Shown: positions 33,942 through 45,256, numbered from the stretch's first letter. The stretch is 64,000 bases of DNA from Podospora comata (GCA_017354895.1 CP071495.1:3765001-3829000); one strand, 5' to 3'. The notes: generated by a model not told the origin, from the sequence alone. Numbers and translations are program-made.

Positions 33942-34860
33942 TTACCCAAAGTTGGAGTCGTAACTCCCCGCTCTTGGGTCACTGTAGTCGTATGTGGTAC
34001 AGTGCCATGTGCTCCTGTTGTCCCAGATCGCAACATCGTTCTTGTTCCACCGGAATCGTACCTGAGCGTCGTGATTCTGTGTGACCATGTTAAACAGGTA
34101 GTTGAGAAGAATGTCCGACTCGTCCTTGGTGACGCCGTTGATGCGCTTGATGAAGCCCTTGTTAACGTAGACGGAGTTCCAGCCGGTTACATCTATTATC
34201 ATGTCAGCAAATATTCAGGTCTTTCCAAAACTGAAAAAAGAGAACTCACGATTCGTCCTGATAACAGGATGCACAGCCGTCAACCCCGCCCCCTTATTCA
34301 ACGGCGACCCCCTCTCACACTCCCTCAACGGATTCCCCAAATTCCTCGCCTCGTCCAAAAAGAACTTGGCATCATGCGTAGCCGTCAGCTTCTTCAGCAT
34401 CTCCCTCATCGGTTCCGACAACCGGTCATACACGTCATACCCGCTCGCCCAAAGCGTATCACCGCCCGTCACAGGCAAGGTGTGAATCTTCAGCATGGCG
34501 TAATCACTCGGCACCGGCTCAAAAGTGATATCACTGTGCCAAGCATTCGAGGCGTATCGATTGACGTCCGAGAGCTGGTGCGTGAGGCCGCCGCCCTTCT
34601 TCTGCTTCTCGGACGAGATGACGCTGATTTGGTCGCCGAGCTCTGAGCCCTCCTCGGTCAGGGGGTGCACGTGAACGCCCGAGGTGGCGGGGCAGCCGGC
34701 GAGGGTGGTGAGCCGGAGCATGAAGTCCTTGAGCTCGTTGGGGGTGACATCTTGGTTGCGGAGGAAGACGACGCCGCGGGAGGAGACGGTATAGGCTAGG
34801 TCGGTAGCGTCTTCCCTTAACTCGAAACTGATTGCATCCGGATCTGACGATGCCAACCCC
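33942..34860 (-). CDS. TauD/TfdA-type 2-oxoglutarate dioxygenase, 5' end unclear
   Basis: Fe(II)/2-oxoglutarate dioxygenase of the taurine dioxygenase-like family. Exon (about 34860)-34250, intron 34193-34249 (GTGAGT...ATAATAG), exon 34192-33942. The HxD iron motif is in NAWHSDITFE. HPVIRTN continues across the splice into HVTGWNSVYVN (the usual substrate and 2OG region), and the distal His is in WDNRSTWHCTTYDY. About 300 residues are visible. The frame has no ATG: upstream of residue DPDAISF it meets a TTG then a TAA, though a CGTCAG acceptor is also there, so a first exon may be missed or lost. The expected first 60-80 residues and the basic C-terminal end of the family are not seen. A truncated gene or pseudogene is possible. 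Confidence 0.7.
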
Positions 34861-35499
34861 CCACATTACCAAGGCTATGGACTAGACTTGAGCAACAGAT
34901 GGATTACGAGGGGTTTAGAAAATGGGTTATTGCTACCTCTGGAATATTAGCCATAAAGTTTCGCTGTAGCGGCATCAACAGTTACTATCGGCTGTTCTTC
35001 AGGGCGCGTCCTAACTATGAAGCTCACGGCAGACAGCTAGGCGGAACTTTCATTTTTTTTTCCTCTTTTTTTTTTATTATAGCGTGACACAGGAGGGACC
35101 TGGGGGTCTCTATTAATATATAGCCCGTCACAATACTTTAGATCCTTTTAGATCCCGCCTCTTTTATTAATTCGAGTATTCTGTTTCGTTATAAAGACAG
35201 GTGGCTCCAAGCGCTACAACTAACTTTATTTGATCTGGTTCCGGCATTTGCCCTGATAACGCATGTTGCAAAGCCGCAGTAACTTAGCAATTCCAAAAGC
35301 GGCTAGTGCATCCTTCCCTTGTATTCACAATAGAGTAGGCAGCCACGCACTATTAGCCATAGCCAAGGAGTGAAATGGCCCGTGCGGACAAAGTTTGAAC
35401 ATTGGAATTATGGATACTGATTTCGGTCTCTACTGTATCACTCGATAAGCAGATATTCGAAAACTCATATAACTAGGGGCGGCACTTTTGGCTCCCGAC
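34861..35499. other. Intergenic, partly AT-rich
   Basis: No gene is seen. The 35050-35180 part is AT-rich and may contain eroded repeat sequence. Confidence 0.4.
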
Positions 35500-35912
35500 C
35501 GAACCTTTGATACTACGTTCTTGAATACGGGCTCCCAATAGTATCGGCCAATTAGAAAGCAGAAGGGGACGACCAATCAGGAGAATAGGAAGCGGACCTA
35601 TTAGCAGAAGATTATTTGATTATAAGTATGATCCGGGAATGGGATCATTGGATCATTGTGATGATCCAACGATCCGGCTCTAGGGATTATTGAGGGAAAA
35701 CAATAATCCAGGTAAATGAGGGTATATATATACGGAGGAACTAGATAGCTCGTAGATAGCTCCGCGGTATGCAGTACAAGTCACATTCGTTGGTATCAGA
35801 CAATCGTGATTGAGACAAGCCATTGTTATGCACTGTTTAGCTGCACCGAACCATTGTCTAGCAGCACCTTCAACTGAGTATTCCTTTGGGAGGTTCTGGA
35901 TAGGGTTCGTTA
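35500..35912 (+). mobile_element. LTR, family A copy 2 (plus orientation, eroded)
   Basis: The TATA box GGTATATATATACGGAGGAACT at about 35722 and the following 190 bp, ending GGGTTCGTTA, match the R-U5 of the LTR family. The 5' boundary is not recognisable. U3 carries GATCATTGGATCATTG-type repeats instead of the ones in other copies. Confidence 0.65.
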
Positions 35913-36114
35913 AAGTATGTAAATATGAAACAAAACTGTAGTTAAGATAAGCAGCATGTTGGTTTACATCACGATTCAACTAGGCCTTTACCTTGATTTA
36001 CAAAATTCGGTATTCGAACTTAAGTTGGTTAATTTGGACATTTCGAAATCAAACACATTTTTTCCAAGCTGAAATCGACAGGGGGGTAGGGTGGAAGAGG
36101 CAGTGCTGCTCCTA

Positions 36115-36532
36115 ACTACACACCCCACCCAAGTCCAAAAGCGGCAATACATTTCCCTTGACTGGGAAGAACACTGGTTCAACGGCTACTGGCGCCACTA
36201 CAGGACTTACTGGAACCACGCTACCTGGAACCGAAACTTTCGCCAGCGGGAAACCTGATCTGGAAGTGGACACCAGCTACAACTCGGCCCCTGACCTGGT
36301 ACCCAAGCAGGGATGGACGGGAACTGCTACCACTACCACGCAGATCACGTCTTCTGTGGAGAGCGAGGATAGGCTTAAAGAGCCAGAGGCCGGTGTGCTG
36401 CAGAAGCTCGAGTACCAGGTTGATCACGACCACCCGGCTGTCCCTCGGTAAGCTACTAGGCTCTTTACAGCGATCCGCACTGGACACGATGCTAACCATG
36501 TGATTAGGAAACCCAATGACAGCTCCGTTTAA
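36115..36532 (+). pseudogene. 3' fragment of a Thr/Gly-rich protein gene
   Basis: An open frame rich in Thr and Gly (GKNTGSTATGATTGLTG) runs to a good donor (CCTCG/GTAAGC, near 36448). A phase-consistent acceptor (GATTAG) leads to a short last exon KPNDSSV and TAA at about 36530. There is no ATG upstream; the frame meets TAA near 36113, about 200 bp after the LTR remnant. It looks like the 3' end of a spliced gene whose 5' part has been lost. Family not recognised. Confidence 0.45.
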
Positions 36533-36825
36533 GCCACATGTTTTGGCTTCTCTTTTCGCTTTCATCTTCCAGTTATCACTTCGGATTCAAGCTATTCTAT
36601 GATAATTTGCCTACCCTCCAGTCGCAGGTCATCCTATCACAGTACTATCATCACTTTAACACTTGCTACCTACACTTTGACATTTATGGCATAATATGTT
36701 CGCCTGAGTTTGTAAATACCGATGGTATCGTAATACCCCTTTATTTATTTGAGGCATACCAGTGTCACATATCCTTATGTCCGTTGTAACAAGTCCCTAG
36801 CTACATCCAAAGCATCTTGATTCCA

Positions 36826-39800
36826 TCACTGCACTTTTTTCCCCACCTGTCCCTTGTCGTCACCGTGCTCCAACGCTACCGGCTCCAAGCCTCCAATCAA
36901 CCGCTTCCACAACCCCGTACTCTCCTCATCATCACCTTTAGTCAGAGTTTCCTTGTTCCCAATCACTACCAGCCCCCTTTTGGCCCTCGTAAGCGCAACA
37001 TTCATCCTCCTCAAATCTTTCAGGAATCCGATTTCCCGATGCTCATTGCACCTCACCGTCACAAAGACCACCACATCCGCCTCCCTACCCTGGAAAGCAT
37101 CAATACTGCTCACCTCCACCAAGCCCGTCGCGATCCCCTGAGCCAAGACACGTTTCAACATCTCAGCCTGTTTAGCATACGGCGTCAAAACCGCCACCGT
37201 CTGTGTCACCTTCTCCCCGTCCTCCTTTCCCGCAGGCGTCGTCAAAAGCTTGCAAACCTTCAAACAAACCGCCGCCTGGCCCTCATTCACCTTACTCTTC
37301 CCACTCACCTCCTCTCTCACCCCACACTCAACCCACAAGCCCCTCTTCTCCCCCCCGTCCGGCCAAGGAAACATCGTTTTCTCCAAGGATCTCTCATCCC
37401 CCTTCAACCCCGTCAGCAACCTCCCCTGGTAAAACTCCCTCGACGGAAAATCACACAGCGAGATATGCATCCGATACTGCGTATCCAGCATGAGCTTCTC
37501 CACCGCCGCCTTCCCCCCAGCAGTAGTAGTAGTAGTAAACAGCCTCTCAAAAAGCGAGCAATCACCCCCCAGCGCCGCAACCTCCGGCCTTACCGTCGGC
37601 CGGAGCTGCACGTGATCGCCCACCAGCACGGCCCTCTCGCATCTCTTGACCAGCGGAACCAAGGAGCAGCCCTCTGTTTGCTGGGATGCTTCGTCGATGA
37701 CGACGGTATCGAACATTTCGTTTCTCAATAACCCGAGGCTGGAGCCGATGCACGTGGAAAAGACAATCTTGGCTGCCTTGACTCGTTTCTTGGCTTCGTT
37801 CATTTTGGAGCGGTTCTGGATCGAGTTGAGTTCCACACCGGCCATGGCGTCGAGGGTGTAGGACATGACGTCTGGAGCGACCTTGCGGATCTCGGTGGAG
37901 AGTCGCAGGGGGGTGATGGATGGTGAGCGGGAGAGGTATCGGCGTAAGACATTGTCGACGGCGTTGTGGGTGGGGGCGGTGATGAGGATGCGGGAGTCGG
38001 GGAAGGAGGATTGGAAGGAGAGGATGATGGAGAGGATGGTTTCTGTTTTGCCTGTGCCGGGTGGGCCCCAGAGGCAGAGGAGGGGGGTAGTGAGGGAGGT
38101 GGAGACGGCGAGGTTTTGGCTGGTGTTGAGGTTGGGGTAGGGGGTGAATGAAGCCGGGGGTGATGGCTCAGCATCTGGGTGTGCAGTAGATGAGGTGAGC
38201 CCAAGGATGTGAGAAGAAATGGGGCAGAACTCTTCTGACTGGGTGGCAAAGAGTAACACGGCGTCGAATGTAGTCTTTGCGGTGGTGAAGGGGGCGCAGT
38301 AGGTAAGTTTCCACTGGCACTTGTCGTAGTACGGAGGTAGTGGGTGGAAACACTGGAACTTTGCTCGACCGGGCTCCGACTGGATGACGAGCGCGTCAAC
38401 GGAGTACCGCTTTCCGACAAGGGAGTTAGTTGGTGCAGACGCAGCGGTTAGTCGGACATGAGCAGCGTTTTCCAGTCTACCGCTTTCAGAGTCGATGCGG
38501 AAGGTTATCTGAACAACTTGGTAGCCATCTTCGTCTTTGTCGAGAAGTTCCAGCTTCAGAAGGTCTTTCCTTGTCTTGGACTGCTCTGATGCTTCGCCAA
38601 TATGTTCCAAGGCGATGGCAACGGTGTTCCGAACGAAGTGGTTGACAACAGCTGGTCGACCGGGAAGAAGACGAGAGGCTTCCGGTTCAAAGCATTCGAG
38701 CAAAAGGTCCATCGCGACCTCCGGTTGTCTGACTGTCAAAGAGACGAGCTTGACCAGCTCTGCGAAATGGTACGTCGACAGGACCTTGATGCGTGAGAGA
38801 TAGGACTTAAGAGGCGCAACCACAAGTTCTTTTGTGTCATTCGCTGACAAGATGAAGCCAGTGAGAATCTCATGCGCGTATGCCTCCAGAATGTCCAGCA
38901 GCTCTTCTGTCTTGTCGTCAACAACCTCTATGGTTGGCATCCTGCCAAATGTGATGGCCAGGGACGGCGTCTGGCGCAGGGAGCCCAACATAACGCGAAG
39001 TATGTCAGCTGACGGAACTCTTGTCAAACGACTTGGATCGTTGCTGCTAATACCGAGCAACAAATAGTCAAAACATTTGAAAAGAATGGGGGACTGGTCC
39101 CTCTCAACCAGCCAGGAGAACAACTGCTCGAACTGCTTTGGTGACCTGAGCTCCCTCATCAAAGGAAGCTTGCCATCCTTCACGACGGCCGCAACAAAAT
39201 CCGGTTCCGAGCACCAGTCGATATCCTTCACGCTCGGGATGGTATACTCCTCCGCCTCCTGATCAAATAGAGGCAGCGTCGTATCCGTATCGACATGTTC
39301 AAGCCACAGGTCAAGATTCCTCATCGATTTGACGTCTCTGTTGCTGATCACATAGACCTCTGCAGCAGTGACCCCGTTCCTGTTCACTCTCCCAACATGT
39401 CTCTGTAAGCCCCTGCTGAACTTGTCAAGAGCAATACTGGCTCGAAAGTCAACGTTGGTCCCAGCGTCGATGGTGGCCTGGCGCTGTCGTCGGCGGTTGC
39501 CCTTGTTCTCAGTTGCGCGATACGAGCTGTCATCTGACGGGCTTCGGTTGATGAAAATCCAGGTGTTTCCGCGCTGCCCTTCAAATAGCTGGAACTGTCT
39601 GTCATCGCAATAAAGACGGTATGTCATTTTGGTGGGAAGCGTCATCCGGCTTTGCCTCTCTGTGCCCTGGGTGTGAGGAAATGCAAAGAGTCGCACTGTG
39701 TCATCGACGACACAATCCTGGGACTGCTCTATCTTCCGTGGAACGTAGATGGCCACAGTCAGACGTTCGTCTACTTGAAGTATGATTAGCTTCCGATGGA

Positions 39801-42132
39801 AGGTCTCCAATGCTTTGCTGGTTGTGTCAAGAAATGTGCCCATCCGGTCACGCGTGGAGGAGTTGTAGATGCATTTCCAATGGATACTATGGTGGCTGAG
39901 TTGGAACCTTCTCGCTGCGTCTTCAGTGATGAGACTTGAGTAGGAGACCGCATTCATGACCAGAGCTGGAATCTCTTGCGAAGGTGGCATCTGGTGCAAC
40001 ACCCACGCCTTCTCCTCATTGGTCAGGACATTGAAGTCAAAGTAGTCCAGAAAGTCTTCAAGATGGGCGTGATTTCTGAGACACCACCTCTGAGTCATGC
40101 AGATGAACTCAAACTCTGACATTGCAATGTCATCGCGGTTGAGGAGAAGCTCCACGGCGTCAAATCCATAGCCATCGAGAAAGTTGCCGTGCATTCTACC
40201 GGTGTTGGTATGAATCAGCCTCTTAGATGCATCATGCAAGTCATCCAAGATGAAGGGCGGCGCATCCTCCGGAGGGTCGGGGGCTTTTTCCAACTTGGGT
40301 GGGACCTTGATCATGTTTCCATCTACACATTGGGAGAAGAGCCTGTTCAGCTCCTGACACTCGGGTGCCATCGGGCCACGGGCACGGGCCCAAGCCAGGT
40401 ACAGCTTTTTGACTCTGCCCAGAGACATGTTGTTGTACTTGGCAAAGTAAATCAGCCGGTCCTCGTCGGTGATGGGTTTGAAGCTGATGGCCTCCTTCGC
40501 ACCCGGGTAGTTTGCCGGCTCAGACATGGTGGAAGGAATGATATCCCTGTCCCAGCAGACAAAAACTATGTTCCTTGTTAGCATCACAATACGGAGTAAG
40601 CAACACAAAGGGGCTAAGGTGAGGTTTTAAGGGCAAGACTCCACTTAACAAAACATACAAGTATCACCGTCTAGGTCACCCCCAGACATGAGGTCTGCAG
40701 CTGGTCTCCTGCCCTTGGACGAAAAAACAATGCAATCCGTCAAATGTGCCAGCTCTGGTCTCTCTACCACCCTGAACTTTTGCATGTCTCCCGGATGCAG
40801 GCATGGGTTTCTCGTTACCAGCACCTCCATGCCCCTGAGCGCGGCGGGCTGTCCATCCTCGAACAGAGTGACTTTGACAGCGCATTCTCCTTCCTTGAGA
40901 CAATCCCATGCATCGCACACTCCAAAAAGCAACCTCGACTGCGGTATCAGGATCCGGCATTTTTGTTCGTCTCTCTTGTTGAGCATCTTGCCATATTCTG
41001 CCTTGACAAGCCGCTTGATCTTGGACTGAATTTGGTCAAGATTGTCTTCCATTAGAATTCTCTCAGCCAACTCGGGCATGTTGATGTATGAAAGGAATCT
41101 GAACGCAGCTCGCGGGTCGCGGGTGGCTTCTTCCATGAACTGAAAGTGGTCCTTCTGCTTCTGGTGGAAGGTCTCATGGGTAATGCCGAGCGCTGACAGC
41201 AGGAGGATAGACTCGTCGTTGAGATAACCGTAGGTGTATGGTTTGGAGTACTCGACAACAGAAAATGAATAGTCGTCGCCGCCCGAGAATTTCTTCATGG
41301 ACTTGCGAAGTCTGAGCCAAATGGGAGGGGTGGAGGCGCTGTTGCTTTTCGGTCTTGGCATAGTTGGGTCAACTTCCACAACACCCTTGTAGCCTCGGTA
41401 TCGGATCTGGAAGACGGATGGGGTGTACCGTCGATTACGAAAGACGATTCGATCGCGTCGTGCCAGCTCTTGGGCAAGAACTGGCGAGATGAGGCCACAG
41501 CCGTCGGTGAAGATGTAGTCCGGTGTTTCAATGTCGGGAATGTCTTCGACACGGTCAGGGTGGATGGTCATTGCGACTGTGGCGGTGGAGAATAGAAGAC
41601 CAATGCGTTTGGCCTTTTTGGCGACTGTTTTCATTTTGGAAAAGTCGCCTAGCGCATTGACCTTGTGGGATATCTCCTCTGGAGAGCCGGCAAAGAGGAA
41701 GCAAGTTCGGGATTTGAGCTGGCTGTTGCTGTGTCCATAGAAATGGTACCTCACACCCTGGATAGATACTCCGGTTGCGAGGAGACGAGTGGCATAGTCG
41801 ACACATTCCCTAGGAGTAGATGGTTGGAGTGAATCTTCTGATGAGGTAGCTGAGACAGCTGAGCGGGGTGGTGCGCGAAGCTCAGCGAGAGACACAACAA
41901 GAAACTTATTGAGTGGCTCGCCGCGGATGGCACGATTATCTTGAACTTTGACTAGACTGAGGTTGATTTCGTGCTTGCCTCCGGTTAGGACCAAGCTCAC
42001 TGTTTTGATGAGTTGTGCATTGTCGAGCTTGTCCGGCCCGGGCAGATTGGGGACTGTGTAGATCCATTCTCGGTCGTCCAGCCCGATATGGTCCTGCAGC
42101 TTGTGCTTGAAGGTCGCAAGTTTAGTATTCAT
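36826..42132 (-). CDS. RNA-dependent RNA polymerase fused to a UPF1-like SF1 helicase
   Basis: One gene, two enzymes. Exon 42132-40659, intron 40566-40658 (GTATGT...CATAG, 93 bp), exon 40565-36826; 1,737 residues. The first part is a eukaryotic RNAi-type RdRP: IFTDGCGLIS, VFQIRYRGYKGVVEVDP and the catalytic loop SGGDLDGDTFFVCWD (Asp486, 488, 490). The intron splits the codon just after this loop, so both exons are needed for a complete polymerase. A linker of about 700 residues follows. The helicase then has GPPGTGKT (about residue 1325), TAPTHNAVD, DEASQQTE (about 1447), VGDHVQLRP, QYRMH, SSIDAFQGRE and ALTRAKRG. In fission yeast Rdp1 works with helicase Hrr1, and Neurospora SAD-1 with SAD-3; this protein joins such partners covalently. 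The ATG at 42132 (CTACCATGA) is preferred; the frame stays open to about 42450, allowing about 107 more residues. The long N-terminal region of many RdRPs is short here. Confidence 0.9.
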
Positions 42133-42497
42133 GGTAGTCGAAAGCGACTCTCGGATCAGATACTTGTCAGTAACAGAGAAGGCTTGACGACCGCGGAACG
42201 AACTGAGGTTGGATTTGGGAAAAGATTCCTGAAGTTTAGCCGGGGTATTGTTACACAAGAGTAAGATACCTCCGCTATTTGAGCTTGGAAGTCGCAGTTG
42301 ATACGTGCCCGCACCTGCCCTGCTGCAGCGGGCCTCACTGCATATACCTCTCCGCTCATTTTCTCTTATGGAAGGCACCCAAACCCTCACTGAGTGGGAC
42401 GCCCTTGCCTTGGACACCGGAGTAAACATCTCTGCGTCACCCTCTTTAACCACACTCGCGACCTCTCACAGGATTCTCGTCCTTTCCATCACCAGCC
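42133..42497. promoter_or_regulatory. Divergent promoter region, RdRP-helicase / P-loop ATPase
   Basis: Only 365 bp separate the proposed starts of two outward-facing genes, so both promoters must lie here. If the RdRP starts further upstream the spacer shrinks to less than 50 bp. Confidence 0.5.
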
Positions 42498-43127
42498 ATG
42501 TCTCGGCCACCAAACATCTACATCGTCGGGGCCCAGTGTACAGGCAAGACAACTCTCGTAAACAACCTGTGCACTTATTTCCACAATGATTCCGCCATAG
42601 GGCCCCCACTCCTCATCACCGAAGTCGCACGAACAGTCCTCAAGAAACACTCTTTCACAGCAGCCGATGTCGTCAACCCGGACAGGAGCATGCAACTGCA
42701 GAGTCTGATCCTCCAGGCACAAGTCTCAGCCGAGAGGGAAGCAGCCACGGCTGGACAATGGTTCGTCTCCGACAGATCTGGAGCCGACCCTATCGCCTAT
42801 GCACTGCGATACGTCGACCAAGGACGGGCACAGCAGTTGATTGATTCTCAAGAATGGAAAGATCTGAGAAGCGGGATGCAGGGCGCAGCTGTAGTGGTCT
42901 GCGAAGCAAGTCGAGAAGCGGAAAGCTGGCTGATGGATGACGGAGTGAGGCTGATGCCGGAGGATGTGGATGATTGGATTGCTATGCATAAGATGTTCTG
43001 CAACTTTTTGGAGGAGCAAGGGATAGGGTATACTGTGCTGTCTGCTGGGATTGGGAACCATCAGGAGAGGGTTGGCTTTGTCTTGCAACAGTGGAACACG
43101 AAGAAAACATGGAGCGTTGGCAAGTGA
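42498..43127 (+). CDS. P-loop ATPase of the NadR/AAA_28-like type
   Basis: Intronless gene, 209 residues. The Walker A motif VGAQCTGKTTLVNNL is at residues 11-25. WFVSDRSGADPIAYAL is the DRxxxDP-like motif seen in NadR-related nucleoside kinases and fungal AAA_28 proteins, and EVARTVLKKH fits the same fold. A nucleotide- or metabolite-binding role is likely, but the substrate is unknown. It has no signal peptide. It is divergent from the RdRP-helicase gene. Confidence 0.8.
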   Translation: MSRPPNIYIVGAQCTGKTTLVNNLCTYFHNDSAIGPPLLITEVARTVLKKHSFTAADVVNPDRSMQLQSLILQAQVSAEREAATAGQWFVSDRSGADPIAYALRYVDQGRAQQLIDSQEWKDLRSGMQGAAVVVCEASREAESWLMDDGVRLMPEDVDDWIAMHKMFCNFLEEQGIGYTVLSAGIGNHQERVGFVLQQWNTKKTWSVGK

Positions 43128-43248
43128 GTTGTCTCATTTGCCCGAAGCAGTCTATACCCCATGAGCAGCAACAATTCTTGCTCTCTCCGCCGCAGTGCTG
43201 TGACGACCAGTTAGTATGGAACTACATAACAGGGGAGCATGACAAAGC

Positions 43249-44072
43249 TTACATAGGAATCACATATCCATGTCTGGGATTCTTTGGCAGTTTCGCATTC
43301 TTTACAACCTTCCACTCACCCTTGGAGATGTCTCTTGTCGTGAAAGGGAGGTAGCCGCCATCGCCACGCATGTAATCGTCAATCCACAAATGCCACTAAA
43401 ACGTATCAGTGGTGCTTTTGAGCTATCACTCTCACAGCAACATACCTTTTTAGGGTCCTCGTTATCCCTGAATACCAAAGGCCCTTCCCCAGCGGGCATG
43501 CCGCCATCTGCACCAATCCTTTCACTGACCTTCTTCCATGGCCCCTCCGGACTGTCGGCCACATTTTGCTGAATGAGCTCATCAGGTCCATTTTTGCTGA
43601 ACCAATAATACTTTCCTGTCTCCTTTTCGAAGATAATAGTAGCATCCATACCAAGCCTGTTAAACTCCACTGCCCGAGTGAATGTCTTGAAATCATCCGT
43701 GTGTGTCCTCATGAGAACGAGTTCACTGTTCAGCTTGCTTGTGAAGTAGACCAGAAACTTCTGCTTGACCGGGTCCCAAATTGCATCGGGTGCCCAAGCC
43801 ATTGCAGCTTCCGGAGGGGCCACTGTTGTGAATGTTGGTCCTGTCCAAGTCGCTAGGTCATTGGACTCCCAGATGTGGATGGACTTGGATCCGTTGCAGG
43901 TGAAACAAGTGCCGTTGTTCCAGCCCCGACCCCACACCTTCAGGTCCGTGGCGATCATCCAGAACTTTGAGCGGTCAGGTGCGATGATGATGGATGGGTC
44001 ACGGATGCCGCCCATGCCAAAGGAAGAGGTCAGGACAGGGTCTCCGTTATTGAGAGTCATCCATGATGTTGG
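43249..44072 (-). pseudogene. GH43-like glycoside hydrolase, 5' part missing
   Basis: Beta-propeller glycosidase sequence related to family 43 (arabinofuranosidase/xylosidase type). Exon 44060(or 44072)-43446, intron 43396-43445 (GTATGT...TTTTAG, phase 0), exon 43395-43249 ending VIPM-stop. Visible motifs: GGIRDPSII (acid residue region), AWAPDAIWD, GMDATIIFE and GPLVFRDNEDPK, then WHLWIDDY after the splice. Homology-like reading extends upstream to NDPTSW at about 44072 and then stops abruptly. The N-terminal blade and any signal peptide are absent, and a plus-strand small ORF lies directly beyond. A 5'-truncated remnant is most likely; ATG 44060 would give a 253-residue protein lacking the first blade. 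Confidence 0.65.
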
Positions 44073-44149
44073 GTCATTACATTTACCTACCTTACACTAT
44101 AGAAATTCACAACCACGACACCGAAGATCAAACACAAGCATCAGTCAAC

Positions 44150-44317
44150 ATGTGCACTATAACCAATTGGTCTTGCAACGATTGTCCCGAGGACCTTGGA
44201 ACCAGTACACAGGAGTGCAACAAGCCGTTTGGTTGCTCGAAGATCAAGACCAGAAACAAGAAAAAGCTCTGTGAGAAGTGCAAAGCCAAGCAGGAGGCGA
44301 GGAAGATGGGGAAATAG
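44150..44317 (+). CDS. Small Cys-rich protein, 55 residues
   Basis: Open frame from ATG 44150 (GTCAACATGT context) to TAG. It has six cysteines followed by a lysine-rich end (NKKKLCEKCKAKQEARK). The C-x8-C...C-x2-C spacing resembles small fungal zinc-binding-type proteins with a terminal CxxC-KxK, but I cannot name a family. No signal peptide, so it is probably intracellular. It may be an exon of something longer. Confidence 0.4.
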   Translation: MCTITNWSCNDCPEDLGTSTQECNKPFGCSKIKTRNKKKLCEKCKAKQEARKMGK

Positions 44318-44704
44318 ATCGTGCGAGGGACTTGGGGGGCGCATGGGGTTTTACCTGCGGATAGCGATGGGGGTGGCGGGTTATGTCTCTGAGAAAGTGA
44401 TTACTTGGTGGAATGGCAAGGAGTTGTGCGGGTCGCGGTTGTGTTTCACTCAGTTGCAGTCTTGGGAATGAATAAAGCGCTGGATGCTTCCACTTTTGCA
44501 TGTCTACCTTATATGTCACCAATCATAATACCACGCTGCGAAAACACCGTGACATCAAAATTGTATTGTACCTATATTGATGTGTCAAACTGACAAGTAA
44601 CGGTTCAGTTTGTGTTCTACAACCCATGACTTCCCCAACAGCCACTCCGACCTTTCCACACCACCTCACCATCTCCAAAGCGCCACAAGCCTAAGCCCAT
44701 GAGC
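44318..44704. other. Intergenic
   Basis: No gene is seen between the small Cys-rich ORF and the convergent Hce2-type gene. Confidence 0.45.
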
Positions 44705-45256
44705 TTAGAAAAGACCCCAGGAGATCCTCACATCAGAAGGAGTACCCGCAGGACCGCACTGCATCTCGCCCCTGGCGCCGACCTTGCCATCAGAGCGTCT
44801 GAACTTGGCGATGGAGTCCCGCACGAGGTCCTTGACGTCCTGGGTGCCGACAAAAGTCACACCCTGGAAGAGCTGGGCAGCCTCGATGCCAAAGGCGCTG
44901 TTTTTAATTGTTAATACTCTTCTTTTTTTACAGTGGTGGAGAGATGCTTACCAAGTCCCGTAGGACGCAATGGTTCTGTGCCGATCGAAGCTACTGTAGG
45001 TCCACTTTCCGGAGCCGGACAGGTTGTTGGCCATGCGCTCGCAGTCGGTGATCCAGGGGGAGGCGCCGGAGCCGCGGTTCTCAAAGGTGGAGCCGCGGCA
45101 CTGGTCGCTGCGCTTGTGGATGGCAAGTCCGCTGTTCTCGGGGTAGGTTGGGTTGAGGGTGACCTCGCGGGAGTGGACGGTGGGAGCGACTTGGGGAGCG
45201 CACTCGACCGCGGTGGCGGCGGCGAGGAGGGCGGTGAAGATGGCCTTGAGCTGCAT
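44705..45256 (-). CDS. Hce2-type (Ecp2-like) secreted effector candidate
   Basis: Secreted cysteine protein, 165 residues. Exon 45256-44952, intron 44898-44951 (GTAAGC...AACAG), exon 44897-44705. The signal peptide MQLKAIFTALLAAATAVECA is followed by a propeptide-like stretch ending in HKR, a possible Kex2-type cleavage site. The mature part has the Hce2 order: DQCRGSTFENRGSGASP, ITDCERMANNLSGSG, YGTCAFGIEA and MQCGPAG, i.e. four cysteines and the YGTCAFG box that is rebuilt across the splice. Ecp2 homologues are effectors in plant pathogens but also occur in saprotrophs, where antagonism towards other microbes has been suggested. The actual role here is unknown. Confidence 0.85.

Noticed and set aside
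36817-37731. 304-codon plus-strand ORF
   Set aside because: Mirror of the conserved helicase motifs on the minus strand.
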